64,000 bases of DNA. Origin: Leishmania martiniquensis. Its lineage: Eukaryota > Euglenozoa > Kinetoplastea > Trypanosomatida > Trypanosomatidae. Shown in pieces: positions 23,200-33,757 of the stretch. The position numbers and the translations under genes are program-made. The stretch spans positions 1,530,001-1,594,000 of the forward strand of contig NC_090170.1 in assembly GCF_017916325.1 (NCBI RefSeq), in the 5' to 3' direction. Numbering within the stretch: the stretch's first letter is position 1; each line of letters begins with the position of its first letter. A model generated the notes under the pieces. That model saw only the letters and a list, made by a program, of their open reading frames with translations, was not told the DNA's origin and did no database searches.

Positions 23200-24282
23200 A
23201 TGGAGGTGGCGTGCTCAGCACTAGCGGGCATCATTGCACGCCTGCTCTGCCATCCGCTGGATACGATCAAGGCGGTCACCTTCACCGGCTTTGCCGGCGA
23301 CCGCTTAGCATCCGCCGCCAGTCAAGGATCGCCCTGCCAGTCGGTGCCGCACGCGTCTTTTTTTCAGTCTGCGCGCTCGATTTGGGTGAGAGAAGGCGCC
23401 GCCGGATTTTACCGTGGGGTCGGGGTGGCTGCTGTCGGCTCTGCGCCCGGCGTTGCTCTCTACCTCGGCACCTACAACCGTTGCAGCACGGCGTGGAAGA
23501 GGTTTGCTGATGACGCTGCTGACGCAGCAGGGCCGACCGAGAAGAGCGACAGCACCTCAGGACTTGGTAGGACGAACCCCGTACTGCAGTCGCTTCGAGG
23601 TGCAGCAGCCGCGACTCCGTCCAGTGTGCGCTTCTTTGTGTGCGGACTGGCTGCTGAGGCGGTGAGCTGCACCGTATGGGTGCCGGTAGACGTAGCAAAA
23701 GAGCGGCTTCAGTCGCAGCCGCGATCCCTGACTGCCCGCTACACGAGCAGTTTTGATGCACTGCAACGCATCTTTGCGCATGAGGGGATAAGGGGTCTCT
23801 ACAAAGGCTACGCTTCCACTCTTGCCAGCTTCGGTCCGTTTTCGGCTGTATACTTTGTGTTCTACGAGTACTTCAGCAGTGCGCTGGCACGGTTGTACGG
23901 TGCGCCCTCACCTGTGCCGGTCCAGGGTGGCCGAAACGGCAGCAGCAAAGCAGAGCTGTTCTCTTCTGTGGCGTTCGTGGTGGCGCTTGGTGCTGGCGCC
24001 GGTGGCAACGTAGTGGCGTCTCTGCTCACGAATCCGTTGGAGCTGGTGAAGACACGAATGCAGGTACAGCGCGCAGTGCTGCATCCAAGTAGCGCGGGCA
24101 CGTCTACCCCGGCTCTTTTTTCGTACAACTATCGTGGCCTGCGGGACGGACTGGACACACTGGCAAGGGAGGAGGGGATACGAGGGCTATGGAGGGGCGT
24201 AGGCAGTCGCATCGCCTACACCGCGCCGAACGCGGCGTTGACCATGGGCTTCTTTGAGTTTTTGAGGACCCAACTCACATGA
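23200..24282 (+). CDS. Mitochondrial carrier family protein (SLC25), substrate unassigned
   Basis: This 360-residue protein shows the threefold carrier repeat of the mitochondrial inner membrane. Each repeat has the Px[D/E]xx[K/R] signature: P19-L-D21-T-I-K24, P162-V-D164-V-A-K167 and P279-L-E281-L-V-K284. Each is followed by a GxxGxxxG-like second half (GAAGFYRG, GIRGLYKG, GIRGLWRG). Length is slightly above the usual 300 because of Ser/Ala/Gly-rich loops near 110-145 and 235-255. The first signature is followed by A-V rather than the common R-x-Q, while repeats two and three have ERLQ and TRMQ. Substrate contact residues could not be assigned by eye. The start at 23200 is supported because the first transmembrane helix begins almost immediately. 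Confidence 0.88.
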   Translation: MEVACSALAGIIARLLCHPLDTIKAVTFTGFAGDRLASAASQGSPCQSVPHASFFQSARSIWVREGAAGFYRGVGVAAVGSAPGVALYLGTYNRCSTAWKRFADDAADAAGPTEKSDSTSGLGRTNPVLQSLRGAAAATPSSVRFFVCGLAAEAVSCTVWVPVDVAKERLQSQPRSLTARYTSSFDALQRIFAHEGIRGLYKGYASTLASFGPFSAVYFVFYEYFSSALARLYGAPSPVPVQGGRNGSSKAELFSSVAFVVALGAGAGGNVVASLLTNPLELVKTRMQVQRAVLHPSSAGTSTPALFSYNYRGLRDGLDTLAREEGIRGLWRGVGSRIAYTAPNAALTMGFFEFLRTQLT

Positions 24283-24475
24283 ACTGGGGGTGCTCGCTGG
24301 CATCGATGGCTTGCCATGCGCTGCAGCTGTCTCCGAAGCGGCTGGTGACACACGAACTCCGCCGCTTTGTCTTGCTGTGTCGCGGTGGAGTATTTCGCCC
24401 TTTCTTTTCGTTTGTTTCGTCATGCTTCATTTTCCCTTCTTCGCGCCGAGGCTGTCTGCTATTCCCCCTTCTTTG

Positions 24476-24496
24476 ATATATATATATATATATATT
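24476..24496. repeat. TA microsatellite
   Basis: About ten TA units lie roughly 200 bases downstream of the carrier stop, probably in its 3' UTR. Confidence 0.85.
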
Positions 24497-25509
24497 CTTC
24501 GCGATGCCCTTTATTGCACGCCAGTGCATGCGCATCCGTGCGCGTGTGGCCACGTCGTTCACTTTGGTGCACTTCCTTTGTCTCTCGATGCCGTACCGCC
24601 TTTGGGCAAATTTGTTTTGCTTATTTTCCCCTCTGTCTTTGCGTGATGGCTTGAAACCGCACGTGTGTGCCTGTGGCGTGGCGAGTCACACCGCCCATCC
24701 CTTTTTTCCACTTTTTTCCTCATAGTTGGTCGAGTTTAGAGAGCGACAGGAAAGGCAGGGAAGCGTGCGCGAGATGGGTGAGAGGGAGGGCGGGAGGCTT
24801 GGAGATGGCGAGCAGGTCTCAACGCGCTTCGGCATGGGGCTCCGCTTTTTTTTTTGAATATCAGTACGTCTTGCGCCATCGCCAGTGACGGGTGTTTCAT
24901 GATGGCAGTAATGTGCCCGCTTGACGTCTGAGCATCCCCCTTCCGCCGTCGAGCGTGCCTTCCAAAAAGTCTTCTGCTGCGTGCTGGCAATCGCGATTTC
25001 GCTCAACGCGGTTCGCGGGCCGTGCATTGGGCTATGCAGCCGACGAGCGACCATGACTGAAGGCTTCCAACTCCTCTCCCTGCTGTGCTCGTGAGGTATA
25101 CTCTTTTTCGTCCCCTGAAACGCGGCGGCTGTCACAGAAGAACCGGCTCCGAGGTTGCGGTTGGCGCACCACCCTCCGAAGACTCACCATTTCCCGGCGC
25201 GATTCTTCTCTCCTGACACCAAAGCCATCATCTGGTGCCTCGTGCTCTTCAATGAGCAATAAACCACCACCACCACCACAAGGGCAGGGAGGCGCCGTGA
25301 GGCACTGGAGTGCGCACGGATACGGAATGCCTTTGGGCTTCTCATCTCGCTTCTCTTCATTGTCTTCCCGCATGACTCTTTGCGTTCTTGTCCACACATC
25401 TCCCGCCTCTGTTGCCCCTTTCCGCATCGTCCTTTCTCACGCGCCCAAGCACCGTGCGGAGAACCTTCGCTAAACTCCCCACTTTCCTCCCACACTCTGC
25501 TCTCTCTGT

Positions 25510-25527
25510 AACACACACACACACACA
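25510..25527. repeat. CA microsatellite
   Basis: About nine CA units in intergenic sequence, common in trypanosomatid UTRs. Confidence 0.85.
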
Positions 25528-26345
25528 TACATCATTTGCAGCTTTCCCACTCGCTGCCTTCACGCCTGCCCGCTGCGCGCCCCCTTTTTTCTGTAAGCAC
25601 GCGTGTGTGCGTACCAGCCTCTTTCTCTGTCGTTGTCTTCAGCATCCTTATAATTGGGCAGACAACAGCTCCCAGCCATCTCTTCTCGAGAGGAGGTGAC
25701 AGCATCGGCTGCAGTAGCAGCAGTCGAGCTCGCTACATTGTCATCGCTGCTGCCACCTGCCTTGCAGAGTGTGGGGAGGCAGCCGATAGCTATAAACCGA
25801 TATGGAAGAAAAGCGAAGCAGAGCCAAAGGGAACACCTAACAGCGACAGCGGGCATCGAGGGGAGAGTGTCCACACCACCGATCTCAGTGCATTGCAGAG
25901 CCACCGTTGACTTCTCTGCCTTGCAGCCGTCGTCGTTGGCGTCATCAGCTCGGTCTTTTTGTGTCCTTTTTCGTGTTAATCTGCTTCGCTCTTTCTTACT
26001 GCCTTCCCCTTTTTCTGTCCAAAGCGGAGGACTTCAGAGTCATCCTTGCCCTCCTCCTCCTCTCTTACATTCTTCGTTCGGTGACTCGTTGTTTACATCC
26101 TTCCCGATACGGAGTCGTTGGAGTGGCGGCCTCCTCTCTCTCTATCTCTCTCTGTCTCCCTTTTCGCCTCTGTGCTGAGGCGTCTTTCTTTCCTTGTGTC
26201 CCTTTGTTCCCTTTTAATTGCCACCCGACTTCGATTTTTCGGAGGGTGCGATAGCTCGCTTCTGCCTGCGCTCCCGCTGTGTAGCAGGAGGGACTTCGGC
26301 TGTGCGTTGGTGGACGCAGTGCGGCTCTGTTTCTCTGTGACATCT

Positions 26346-26384
26346 CCCCCTCCCCCTTTTCGGTACTTTCCACCATCTTTGCAG
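26346..26384 (+). promoter_or_regulatory. Polypyrimidine tract and candidate spliced-leader acceptor for the kinase-HECT gene
   Basis: A C/T tract ends in CATCTTTGCAG, with the AG at 26383-26384, giving a 132-base 5' UTR before ATG 26517. A second weaker AG at 26506-26507 lies very close to the start. Confidence 0.55.
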
Positions 26385-26516
26385 CTGACTTTGCTTAGCG
26401 GCTGCTCTTGTCTTTTCGCTGTTGCTGTTTATTGTCTCTGACTGGCGTGGCCGCACTTCATACACGCGTACATTGACGGATACGTGACCGCTCCTCTTTT
26501 TCTCGAGCCTTCGAAG

Positions 26517-29500
26517 ATGAGCTTCAGCAACCCACTCGAGTCTCTGCTGCGGAGCATCATCCAAAGCGGTGGCCGCGGTGAGGGTGGGGTCGGAGGCGAC
26601 GGCAGCGGGCAGCCGACCATGGTCACCTTCAGCACGGACGACGCTTCCGGGATGCACCCGCTCTCCGTGCTGCACGCCATGGGGCCAAACTTGGTGTTCA
26701 GCCGTGGCCCAGGTGTCGGCGCGCTTGCGGATTCGAGTCGTCGCGGTGGTGACGCCTCAGCGGGGGCGGCAGACGCACATTCCTCCTCACCGGGCAGCGT
26801 GTACAGTGGAGGCGTGCCGCCCATGGTGTGGATACAGCGGGAGCAGCAGCGCATACCGCTTCAGTTCTCCGCCACCGGCAGCCCCAATCTGGACGTGACG
26901 CGGCTGCGTGAGGAGGGCAACGAAGCCTTCAAAGCAGGGCGCTACCATGAGGCGATTCGCTTCTACACCCAGGCAATCGAGTTGGACCCAGACTCGGAGT
27001 TCCTGTACACCAATCGCTCCTTCGCGTATTTCAACATCAAGGAGTTCGAGAAGTCCGCGGCCGACGCAGCGAAGGCGGTGGAGATCAACGCGAACTTCTT
27101 CAAGGGGCATTATCGACTGGGGCTCGCGCAGATGAGCTTGAACGACTTCGGCCGCGCCATGGAGAGCCTGCGCAAGGCCTGGGCGCTGGCACCCGATGCG
27201 AACAAAGAGCTCATTCGGGTAGCAATGGCCAAGTGCGAGTCGAAGATGGCACGAGCGCCGGCAACGCCGCTGCTGATGAGCCCAGGTGACAGCGCGTCCA
27301 TCTCCTACGCCGAGGGTAGAGGCGGAGCGTGCTCGTCATGGCCGGCGGCGCCGGCGCTCCTCACCGACGTGGCGTTTCAACACGGAGCCACGAAAGTGGA
27401 TCTCTGCGAGTTGGCAGCGGAGATTCAGCGCGCGGCGGCTGTTCGGGACCAGGCAGCGAAGTACACAGACACTTTCGATGCGCAGGAGGACATAGTTGAG
27501 TGCAGCAAGCGATCTGACAAGATTAGATCCCTCATGAGCATCGCGACCTCTAGCGAGCTCTCCACTCTCTCCAAGGAGGCTGACGAGAGGCAGTCGAAGC
27601 TGCGTCGTGCTGTGCGCGACCAGGACAGCAACGCCTATCACAAGGCGCGGTGTGACCGGGACGCTACACTCCACAAGCTGTGGGACACTGCTGCGCAGGC
27701 CGAAATGGCGATAGCGCAGCTTAAGAAAATCGCCAAGGAAGAGCAGCACTTTTTCAGTCGATTTGGTCCTGCTTCCAACCGCACGCCTTCCAGCGTTCCA
27801 GAGGAAGCGGCAAGTGAAGCAGTAGCGGCGGTGACGCCGACCCTCGCGGCTGAGTCGCCGCTGAACTCAGCGCCCGCTCCGCCAGAGGCAGTCTCGGCCG
27901 ATGCCGCCACCACTGCCGCACCTGCGGTGACCGATACCGGTGCTTCCCCAGTAAGCCCCGCACCATCCCCCGGGGCAGCGGCGCTGCACCAGCCGCCATC
28001 CACGCCGACGACGGACGCTAGCCGCTCTACTCAGGGCGCTGCGAGCGCCAGCTCTGAACTAGGCCAGCTGCTGCAACGCCGTGTCGAGATCAATGAGGCA
28101 GTTCGAAAGGCGCAGAAGTGCTTCGCCGCAACCGACGCGGCCGGGCAGGCGTTCTGGCACGCACTGAGGGCGGAGGCGGGGTCCATGAAAGAGGTGCGTT
28201 CGCTTCTCGCAGAGGCGATGGAGCTCGACGCACAGCTGGAGGCCCACGCGCGGCAGGTGGCACAAACTACGACGAAGGAGCTCTCGGATGTGCGGCTGCA
28301 GGCGTTGGACCAGATGAGCAGCATTGTCGAGCGTGTGAAGGCAGATAAAGAGGCTTTCGTCAAGACAATGCGCGAGGGCGACAGTTTGTTGGAGGAGGAG
28401 GCGAAGCTTGAGCAGCAACGCCTCTTGCATGAGCGCCAGCGTATTCAGCTGCAGGCCGAAATCGAATGGTTCAAGATTCGAGATGAGCCAGAAAATAAGA
28501 TCGAGTGTCTGCAGGTGCAGGTGAAGCGTCTGCACCAGCGTATCGCTGCCATTCATGAGAAGCAGAAGGGTGTGCAGACGCGCATCATGGAGCTGGTCGA
28601 GCGGGATCACCCTGAACTGGCGTGGAAGTCGATGGCGAACGGCTCACGAATTTTGCGGCTAGTGAAAGGCAGTGGACTCTGGCAAAACCTTTCCTTCTCA
28701 GACTTCCAGGTTGTGTCGACGTTGTCGTCCACAGTGAACAGCAAAGTGTACCACGCGCTGCGCCGCGGCGAGCACATTGCGGTGAAGGAGATCTCCATCG
28801 ATGACGATGCAGCGCGCCGGCGCTTCCAGCGTGAGGTGAACATCGTTTCCGCTTGCAACCACCCAAACATTATCCGTATCAAAGGCGTCTTCTTCGATGG
28901 TCCCTTCGCCTATATCCTCTTACCATATTACCACCGCGGCAGTCTGCGCGCACTGCTGTCAAAGCAGGAGCCAATGTCGTGGGTGGCAGTGCAGGATATG
29001 CTCCGTCAGCTCGCCAGCGGCGTCGCCTACCTGCACGAGCGTGGCATCGTCCACGCCGACCTGAAGCCGTCGAACGTACTCATCGCGGATGACGGGCGGC
29101 CAGTCATCTCCGACTTCGGCATCGCCAAGGACAACGGCGCCCTAGGGGTGGCTGACATGACGCTGACGACCACCTTGACGAGCACCAATGGTAGCTGTGG
29201 CAGCATCGTGGGCACGATGCAGTACATGGCGCCTGAGCAGCTATTGGGCGCTTCGGGCTCGCAGAAGGCGAAGTCTACCGGAATGTCAGACATGTGGGCG
29301 CTCGGTGTGACTATGCTAGAGGTGGCGCTGTACAACGCGTACTTCCATGATGCGTCGCTGGAAAAGCCAAGCCTGCCGCTGCTGCTTCCAGAGCAGCGGC
29401 GCATCGAGGTGCCAGCCAAGTCCGTGGGTGGTGACGAGAAGCTAGCCGAGGCCATTTCGTCAGTGCTCGTGGCCGACCCCGCGAGCCGGGCGACGGCCTA

Positions 29501-30788
29501 TGACCTTTTGGCGCACCCGTACTTCAGCTCGACTCTCAACTCCATCAACAGCAACCAAAACAGCAGTGCACTGGCGAAAAGTGACGAGCGCATCGACGCC
29601 GTTCGCTCGTACATCTACGCCGTCCGTCGCAGCCATCAACAGAAAGTGCTGGTGTCGGTGTCGCGCAATCAAATGGTGGAGTCCGTACGCGACATTTTTC
29701 AGCGCCTCGACAACGACGACCTGCTCTCTCCCATCATGGTTGTGTTCCAGGGCGAGGCCGGCATCGACGAGGGTGCTCTGACGACGGAGATGCTCAATCT
29801 CTTCTACGACCAGATGATTCTTGTGAAGAAGGCCCTCGTGTGCGCAGCTGCCGAGGACGCTGGCGCAGCATCGCCGCATTCTGCCAGCTCCCCTGTATCA
29901 TCTGGCACGGCAGCGAGCGCGGCAAATGAGCCTGGCATACGCTCGGCCCTCTTTTCTACCGTACCCTACCTTCCCGCTCCGGATGCGGATGGCATTGCGC
30001 CGGATTTGTTTGTGTTGCTCGGCAAGGTGCTTCTCAAGAGCGTTATCGAGAACCGACAGATTCCGCTGCAGCTGAGCTCTGCCGTGCTCAAGTTCTTCTC
30101 CGGTGCGGAGCCGTCGTTTGTCGACTTGGAAGAGTACGACGTGACTGTCGCAAACACACTGAAGCGGCTGCGCCTCCTCTCCGCCGCCGACCTCGAGGAC
30201 GCGGGGCTGGACTTTTCTCACTTTACCCCTGAGTTCTTGAAGGCTCAGACGGACGGTCGATACACAACGGACTCGCCCCTCACCCCCGAGAGCGTGAGCG
30301 ACTACATTGAACTTCGTGAGAAGTTCGACTTGGTGGAGCGCCGGCGCACGGCGCTGGAGGCGATGAAGAAAGGCTTCTTCTGCGAGCCGTCTCTCGAGCA
30401 TCACCTCAAGCTCCTCTCGCCGTCGGATTTGCTGCTACTTCTGTGCGGTCAGCTCCACGTCTCGGCGCAGGTCATCGTCGGCGCTTTAGAGTTCCAAGGC
30501 TTTGCCCGCACCTCCAACACACCGAAGTTCTTAAAGGAGGTGATACTGGACATGTCGCAAAATAATCTTCGGCGCTTCCTGCAGCTCTGCACGGCGACGG
30601 CGGCCGTGCCGGCAAACGGGGCCATGAAGAAGATCAAAGTGCTGCGCTGCGCCGACGAGACGCGGCTGCCGGTTGGCCACGGCTGCACAAATCAGCTGGA
30701 TCTCCCCGACTACAACGACAAGCAGATCATCAAAGAAAAGTTGGAGATTGCCTTGGCGCACGCTAGTGATGGCTTTCATGTCGTCTAA
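26517..30788 (+). CDS. TPR - coiled-coil - Ser/Thr protein kinase - HECT E3 ubiquitin ligase fusion protein
   Basis: This 1423-residue protein joins four modules in one frame. TPR repeats (about 126-235) start with REEGNEAFKAGRYHEA, typical of Hsp90/Hsp70-binding TPRs. Helical coiled-coil stretches (about 265-400 and 520-690) flank an Ala/Pro/Ser linker. A protein kinase domain (about 728-1010) has K757 in AVKEI, catalytic D848 in HADLKPSN, D866 in DFG, then MAPEQ and a DMWALG motif. Its glycine loop is degenerate and HRD is replaced by HAD. A HECT domain (about 1066-1423) begins with FQGEAGIDEGAL and has the C-lobe HGCTNQLDLP motif with likely catalytic Cys1390; it ends GFHVV, keeping the Phe four residues from the C-terminus that many HECT ligases need. 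Inference: phosphorylation and ubiquitin transfer are coupled, perhaps with TPR-chaperone recruitment. ATG 26517 is the first in frame after the main splice site. Confidence 0.85.
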   Translation: MSFSNPLESLLRSIIQSGGRGEGGVGGDGSGQPTMVTFSTDDASGMHPLSVLHAMGPNLVFSRGPGVGALADSSRRGGDASAGAADAHSSSPGSVYSGGVPPMVWIQREQQRIPLQFSATGSPNLDVTRLREEGNEAFKAGRYHEAIRFYTQAIELDPDSEFLYTNRSFAYFNIKEFEKSAADAAKAVEINANFFKGHYRLGLAQMSLNDFGRAMESLRKAWALAPDANKELIRVAMAKCESKMARAPATPLLMSPGDSASISYAEGRGGACSSWPAAPALLTDVAFQHGATKVDLCELAAEIQRAAAVRDQAAKYTDTFDAQEDIVECSKRSDKIRSLMSIATSSELSTLSKEADERQSKLRRAVRDQDSNAYHKARCDRDATLHKLWDTAAQAEMAIAQLKKIAKEEQHFFSRFGPASNRTPSSVPEEAASEAVAAVTPTLAAESPLNSAPAPPEAVSADAATTAAPAVTDTGASPVSPAPSPGAAALHQPPSTPTTDASRSTQGAASASSELGQLLQRRVEINEAVRKAQKCFAATDAAGQAFWHALRAEAGSMKEVRSLLAEAMELDAQLEAHARQVAQTTTKELSDVRLQALDQMSSIVERVKADKEAFVKTMREGDSLLEEEAKLEQQRLLHERQRIQLQAEIEWFKIRDEPENKIECLQVQVKRLHQRIAAIHEKQKGVQTRIMELVERDHPELAWKSMANGSRILRLVKGSGLWQNLSFSDFQVVSTLSSTVNSKVYHALRRGEHIAVKEISIDDDAARRRFQREVNIVSACNHPNIIRIKGVFFDGPFAYILLPYYHRGSLRALLSKQEPMSWVAVQDMLRQLASGVAYLHERGIVHADLKPSNVLIADDGRPVISDFGIAKDNGALGVADMTLTTTLTSTNGSCGSIVGTMQYMAPEQLLGASGSQKAKSTGMSDMWALGVTMLEVALYNAYFHDASLEKPSLPLLLPEQRRIEVPAKSVGGDEKLAEAISSVLVADPASRATAYDLLAHPYFSSTLNSINSNQNSSALAKSDERIDAVRSYIYAVRRSHQQKVLVSVSRNQMVESVRDIFQRLDNDDLLSPIMVVFQGEAGIDEGALTTEMLNLFYDQMILVKKALVCAAAEDAGAASPHSASSPVSSGTAASAANEPGIRSALFSTVPYLPAPDADGIAPDLFVLLGKVLLKSVIENRQIPLQLSSAVLKFFSGAEPSFVDLEEYDVTVANTLKRLRLLSAADLEDAGLDFSHFTPEFLKAQTDGRYTTDSPLTPESVSDYIELREKFDLVERRRTALEAMKKGFFCEPSLEHHLKLLSPSDLLLLLCGQLHVSAQVIVGALEFQGFARTSNTPKFLKEVILDMSQNNLRRFLQLCTATAAVPANGAMKKIKVLRCADETRLPVGHGCTNQLDLPDYNDKQIIKEKLEIALAHASDGFHVV

Positions 30789-32508
30789 GGTCAGCGCAGC
30801 GCTAGGAAAAGAGAGAGCGTCGCGGACATATATATATAGAGAGAGAAGGGTGCGGACAGACACATGCGGCCGCGAAAATTAGTGACACTCGTGCACAAGC
30901 GACTTTTTTTTTTCTGTTCACCTCGCTCACCTCCAGCACCGCACATGATGCCTCCTCACAGTCACAACCATTACACACACACACACATCTATACATTGCC
31001 AGTTCAGGCCCGAATGTTCTCATCACTTTTACTGGCCAATCATATGTGCTTCGTACGCTGCCTTTCGTTATTGTTGGTCTTTTTTTTCTTCTCGCGAGAG
31101 CAGCTGCTCCTTTCTTCCAGCACACACCTCCATAGGTGGGGCTCATTATCCCCACCTTCCTCGTGGTCTGGCAGTGCAACTCTGACTGGGCTTGCCAGCA
31201 GCGATTGCACTCCCTTCTCAGCTTGTCGCCCGCTTACGCGACAAGGCTTGTGGCTTTCATGAAAGCGCGAAATATGTGTGCGTCGTTCTCTCGTTGCCCT
31301 TCGCCAAGCTATATTGATCTCGGTCTGCGCTGTCCTTCGCGTCCTCGTCCTCTGTCCAACGGTGCATATGCGCCGACGCCTTTTCCTGTTTTTTTTCCAG
31401 TTTACTTTTTATTACTTATCCTGTCGGCGTGTTTGCAGTCAGCAGCACCGGTGCGTCACATATACGGCTATGACGTTCGTGTCTTGTTATCTGCCGACAG
31501 GTGCACTCTTGAAAGAAAAGGAGGAGGGCCCCTCCCGCCCAGGAACGAATCAAAGAGGCAGCAGGTACACATGAAGTGTGATGTCATCGTCTTGTAAAGG
31601 GCGAGCAGTGCGCCACGAGCGGCCAAACACGGGGGCGCGTGTCGTTCTATCACGCAAGGGTATTTTACCGCGTCTCTGCTGTTTCCTCAAGGTTTCGTCT
31701 TCCGCTTTGGTACCCTTCCCCCCTCATTCCCCCCACAGGCGAGAGGGGGAAGGGGTGCTTGACAGTTCGCAATCACACCACTCCCAACTCCTTGCCCTCC
31801 AACGTGCTGGTGCAGCACTCTGAGCGGCGCGCACCGACTGCAAGGCGCGAGCGGGATACCTGAAAGCGGACCGTTTTAGCCCTCTTTTTGCTGACTCGTC
31901 TCTCGAAGAGCCGATCTCTCCGCCTCCTCCTGGCTGTTGCTTCCGTCACCGCCGCCGTGTCTCTCCACCTTGCTCCATCCTCCACCCTTCTGGCATGCCC
32001 ATTCCAAGTACCGCCGCACTGTTCGCCGCGAAGTCGCAGGGACCCGCTTGCTTCCCCATACACACTCGAGAAGTCATTCCTGGCCTGTCTTAATTCTCCA
32101 CTTACGCTTCCCTCTTTCACTAGTCCTTTCTTGTTTCCATTTTAGTGCTCAACCCATCGCTGGCGCGTGCGCTAGCTCTCTTCTGCTGCTTCTGGCTCCT
32201 CTCGCTTCGCAGGCGCTTTTCCGTCTCTCTTTCTCACCCCCTTTTCTTTCCCCACCTCTTCCCACCAGAGACTGGCTGTCGCCATCGTCGGAGTGTGCGC
32301 CGAGTACAACGAGATTGCCAGATATCCATCAAAAGCCCTCACCGGAGCACCAACGTCCGAGTTCCACTGAGCGTTACCGCTTCCTGTCTTCCCTCTCCCC
32401 AATACACCGTTTCTCCTTCGACGGCCTCGAGAGCCCACTGCACCACCTTGTCGGTACGACATCGAACAAGGTCCTGCGCTTGATTGGATTCAGAAAAACA
32501 AGGACGAG
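30789..32508 (+). other. Intergenic/UTR stretch without a gene
   Basis: No gene-like frame is present. A short TA run (about 30827-30838) and a CA run (about 30973-30988) follow the kinase-HECT stop. Pyrimidine-rich sequence from about 31900 leads to the PKA gene; candidate acceptors are AGs at 32211-32212 and 32430-32431. Confidence 0.55.
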
Positions 32509-33627
32509 ATGGCGTCTGCTGCCAAGGAAAGCGATGCGGTGCAGCCATCGGAGCACCTGAAGAAGGAGGCGAAGGTGCAGTCGCCGAAGGGCGTCTCCGA
32601 TCGGCCCGATCCCTCAAAGCCAGCTAGCAAGACGGGCGCGAAGCCCGCCTATTTTTTCGAGAAGCCGGACACGTCCGAGTGGAAGCTCTCGGACTTTGAT
32701 ATGAAGAGCACCCTCGGCACCGGCTCCTTCGGCCGCGTCCGCGTCGCTCACCGCAAGGCCACGGACGAGTACTACGCGATCAAGTGCCTGAAAAAGCGCG
32801 AGATCATCAAGATGAAGCAGCAGCAGCACCTTGCCCAGGAGAAGGCCATCCTGATGGAGCTGAGCCACCCCTTCATCGTCAACATGATGTGTTCCTTTCA
32901 GGACGAGAAGAAGGTGTACTTTGTGCTGGAGTTCGTGATGGGGGGTGAGATGTTCACGCACCTGCGCACGGCGGGGCGGTTTCCCAATGACGTGGCGAAG
33001 TTTTACCATGCGGAGTTGGTGCTTGCGTTCGAGTACCTGCACTCGCTGGACATCATCTACCGTGACCTGAAGCCAGAGAACCTACTCTTGGACAACAAAG
33101 GGCACGTGAAGGTGACGGACTTTGGGTTTGCGAAGAAGGTTACGGACCGCACGTTCACACTTTGCGGAACCCCGGAGTACCTTGCGCCGGAGGTGATCCA
33201 GAGCAAGGGCCACGGAAAGGCGGTGGACTGGTGGACGATGGGGGTGCTTTTGTACGAATTCATTGCTGGATATCCTCCATTCTACGATGACACACCGTTC
33301 CGGATTTACGAGAAAATTCTTGCTGGCCGGCTCAAGTTCCCAAACTGGTTCGATGGCCGCGCTCGCGACCTCGTGAAGGGGCTGCTACAGACCGACCACA
33401 CAAAGCGCCTGGGAACGCTGAAAGGCGGGCCGGCAGACGTGAAGAATCACCCATACTTCCACGGCGCGAACTGGGAAAAGCTGTACGCACGCTACTATCC
33501 CGCGCCGATCCCGGTGAGGGTGAAGAGTCCCGGTGATACGAGCAACTTTGAGAAGTACCCGGACAGCCCAGTCGACCGCACACCTGCATTGACGTCGGCG
33601 CAGCAGGCGGAGTTCAAAGGCTTTTAA
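32509..33627 (+). CDS. PKAC1: Protein kinase A catalytic subunit
   Basis: This 372-residue AGC kinase has every catalytic landmark: the glycine loop GTGSFGRV (70-77), K92 in YAIK, D186 in RDLKPEN and D204 in DFG. The activation-loop Thr217 sits in TFTLCGTPEYLAPE, equivalent to mammalian Thr197. The protein ends exactly in FKGF, the terminal FxxF hydrophobic motif typical of PKA rather than of longer AGC kinases. The first about 60 residues are a Lys/Pro/Ser-rich extension with no obvious Gly2 myristoylation site. Trypanosomatid PKA is known to differ from mammalian PKA in its regulatory ligand. From memory, Leishmania has a second, closely linked PKA catalytic gene, consistent with this locus. 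Symbol confidence is lower than family confidence because isoforms are very similar. Confidence 0.93.
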   Translation: MASAAKESDAVQPSEHLKKEAKVQSPKGVSDRPDPSKPASKTGAKPAYFFEKPDTSEWKLSDFDMKSTLGTGSFGRVRVAHRKATDEYYAIKCLKKREIIKMKQQQHLAQEKAILMELSHPFIVNMMCSFQDEKKVYFVLEFVMGGEMFTHLRTAGRFPNDVAKFYHAELVLAFEYLHSLDIIYRDLKPENLLLDNKGHVKVTDFGFAKKVTDRTFTLCGTPEYLAPEVIQSKGHGKAVDWWTMGVLLYEFIAGYPPFYDDTPFRIYEKILAGRLKFPNWFDGRARDLVKGLLQTDHTKRLGTLKGGPADVKNHPYFHGANWEKLYARYYPAPIPVRVKSPGDTSNFEKYPDSPVDRTPALTSAQQAEFKGF

Positions 33628-33757
33628 ACTTCTCGTGCCGTCATTGTAGCGAGAAAGATGTCCAGAACAGCGATGGTGCCGCCTGCCTGCTGCGTCTCCA
33701 TTTGACAGCCAGAGAGTTGGCCCTTCTCCGCAGCCTTTTCAGCTCCTTCAAGTTTCT

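Larger units (their letters stand above)
24283..26516 (+). other. Intergenic/UTR stretch without a gene
   Basis: No convincing coding frame is seen. It contains a TA microsatellite at 24476-24496, a CA repeat at 25510-25527, a somewhat GC-rich patch around 24900-25240, and pyrimidine-rich sequence rising toward the next gene. Confidence 0.6.
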
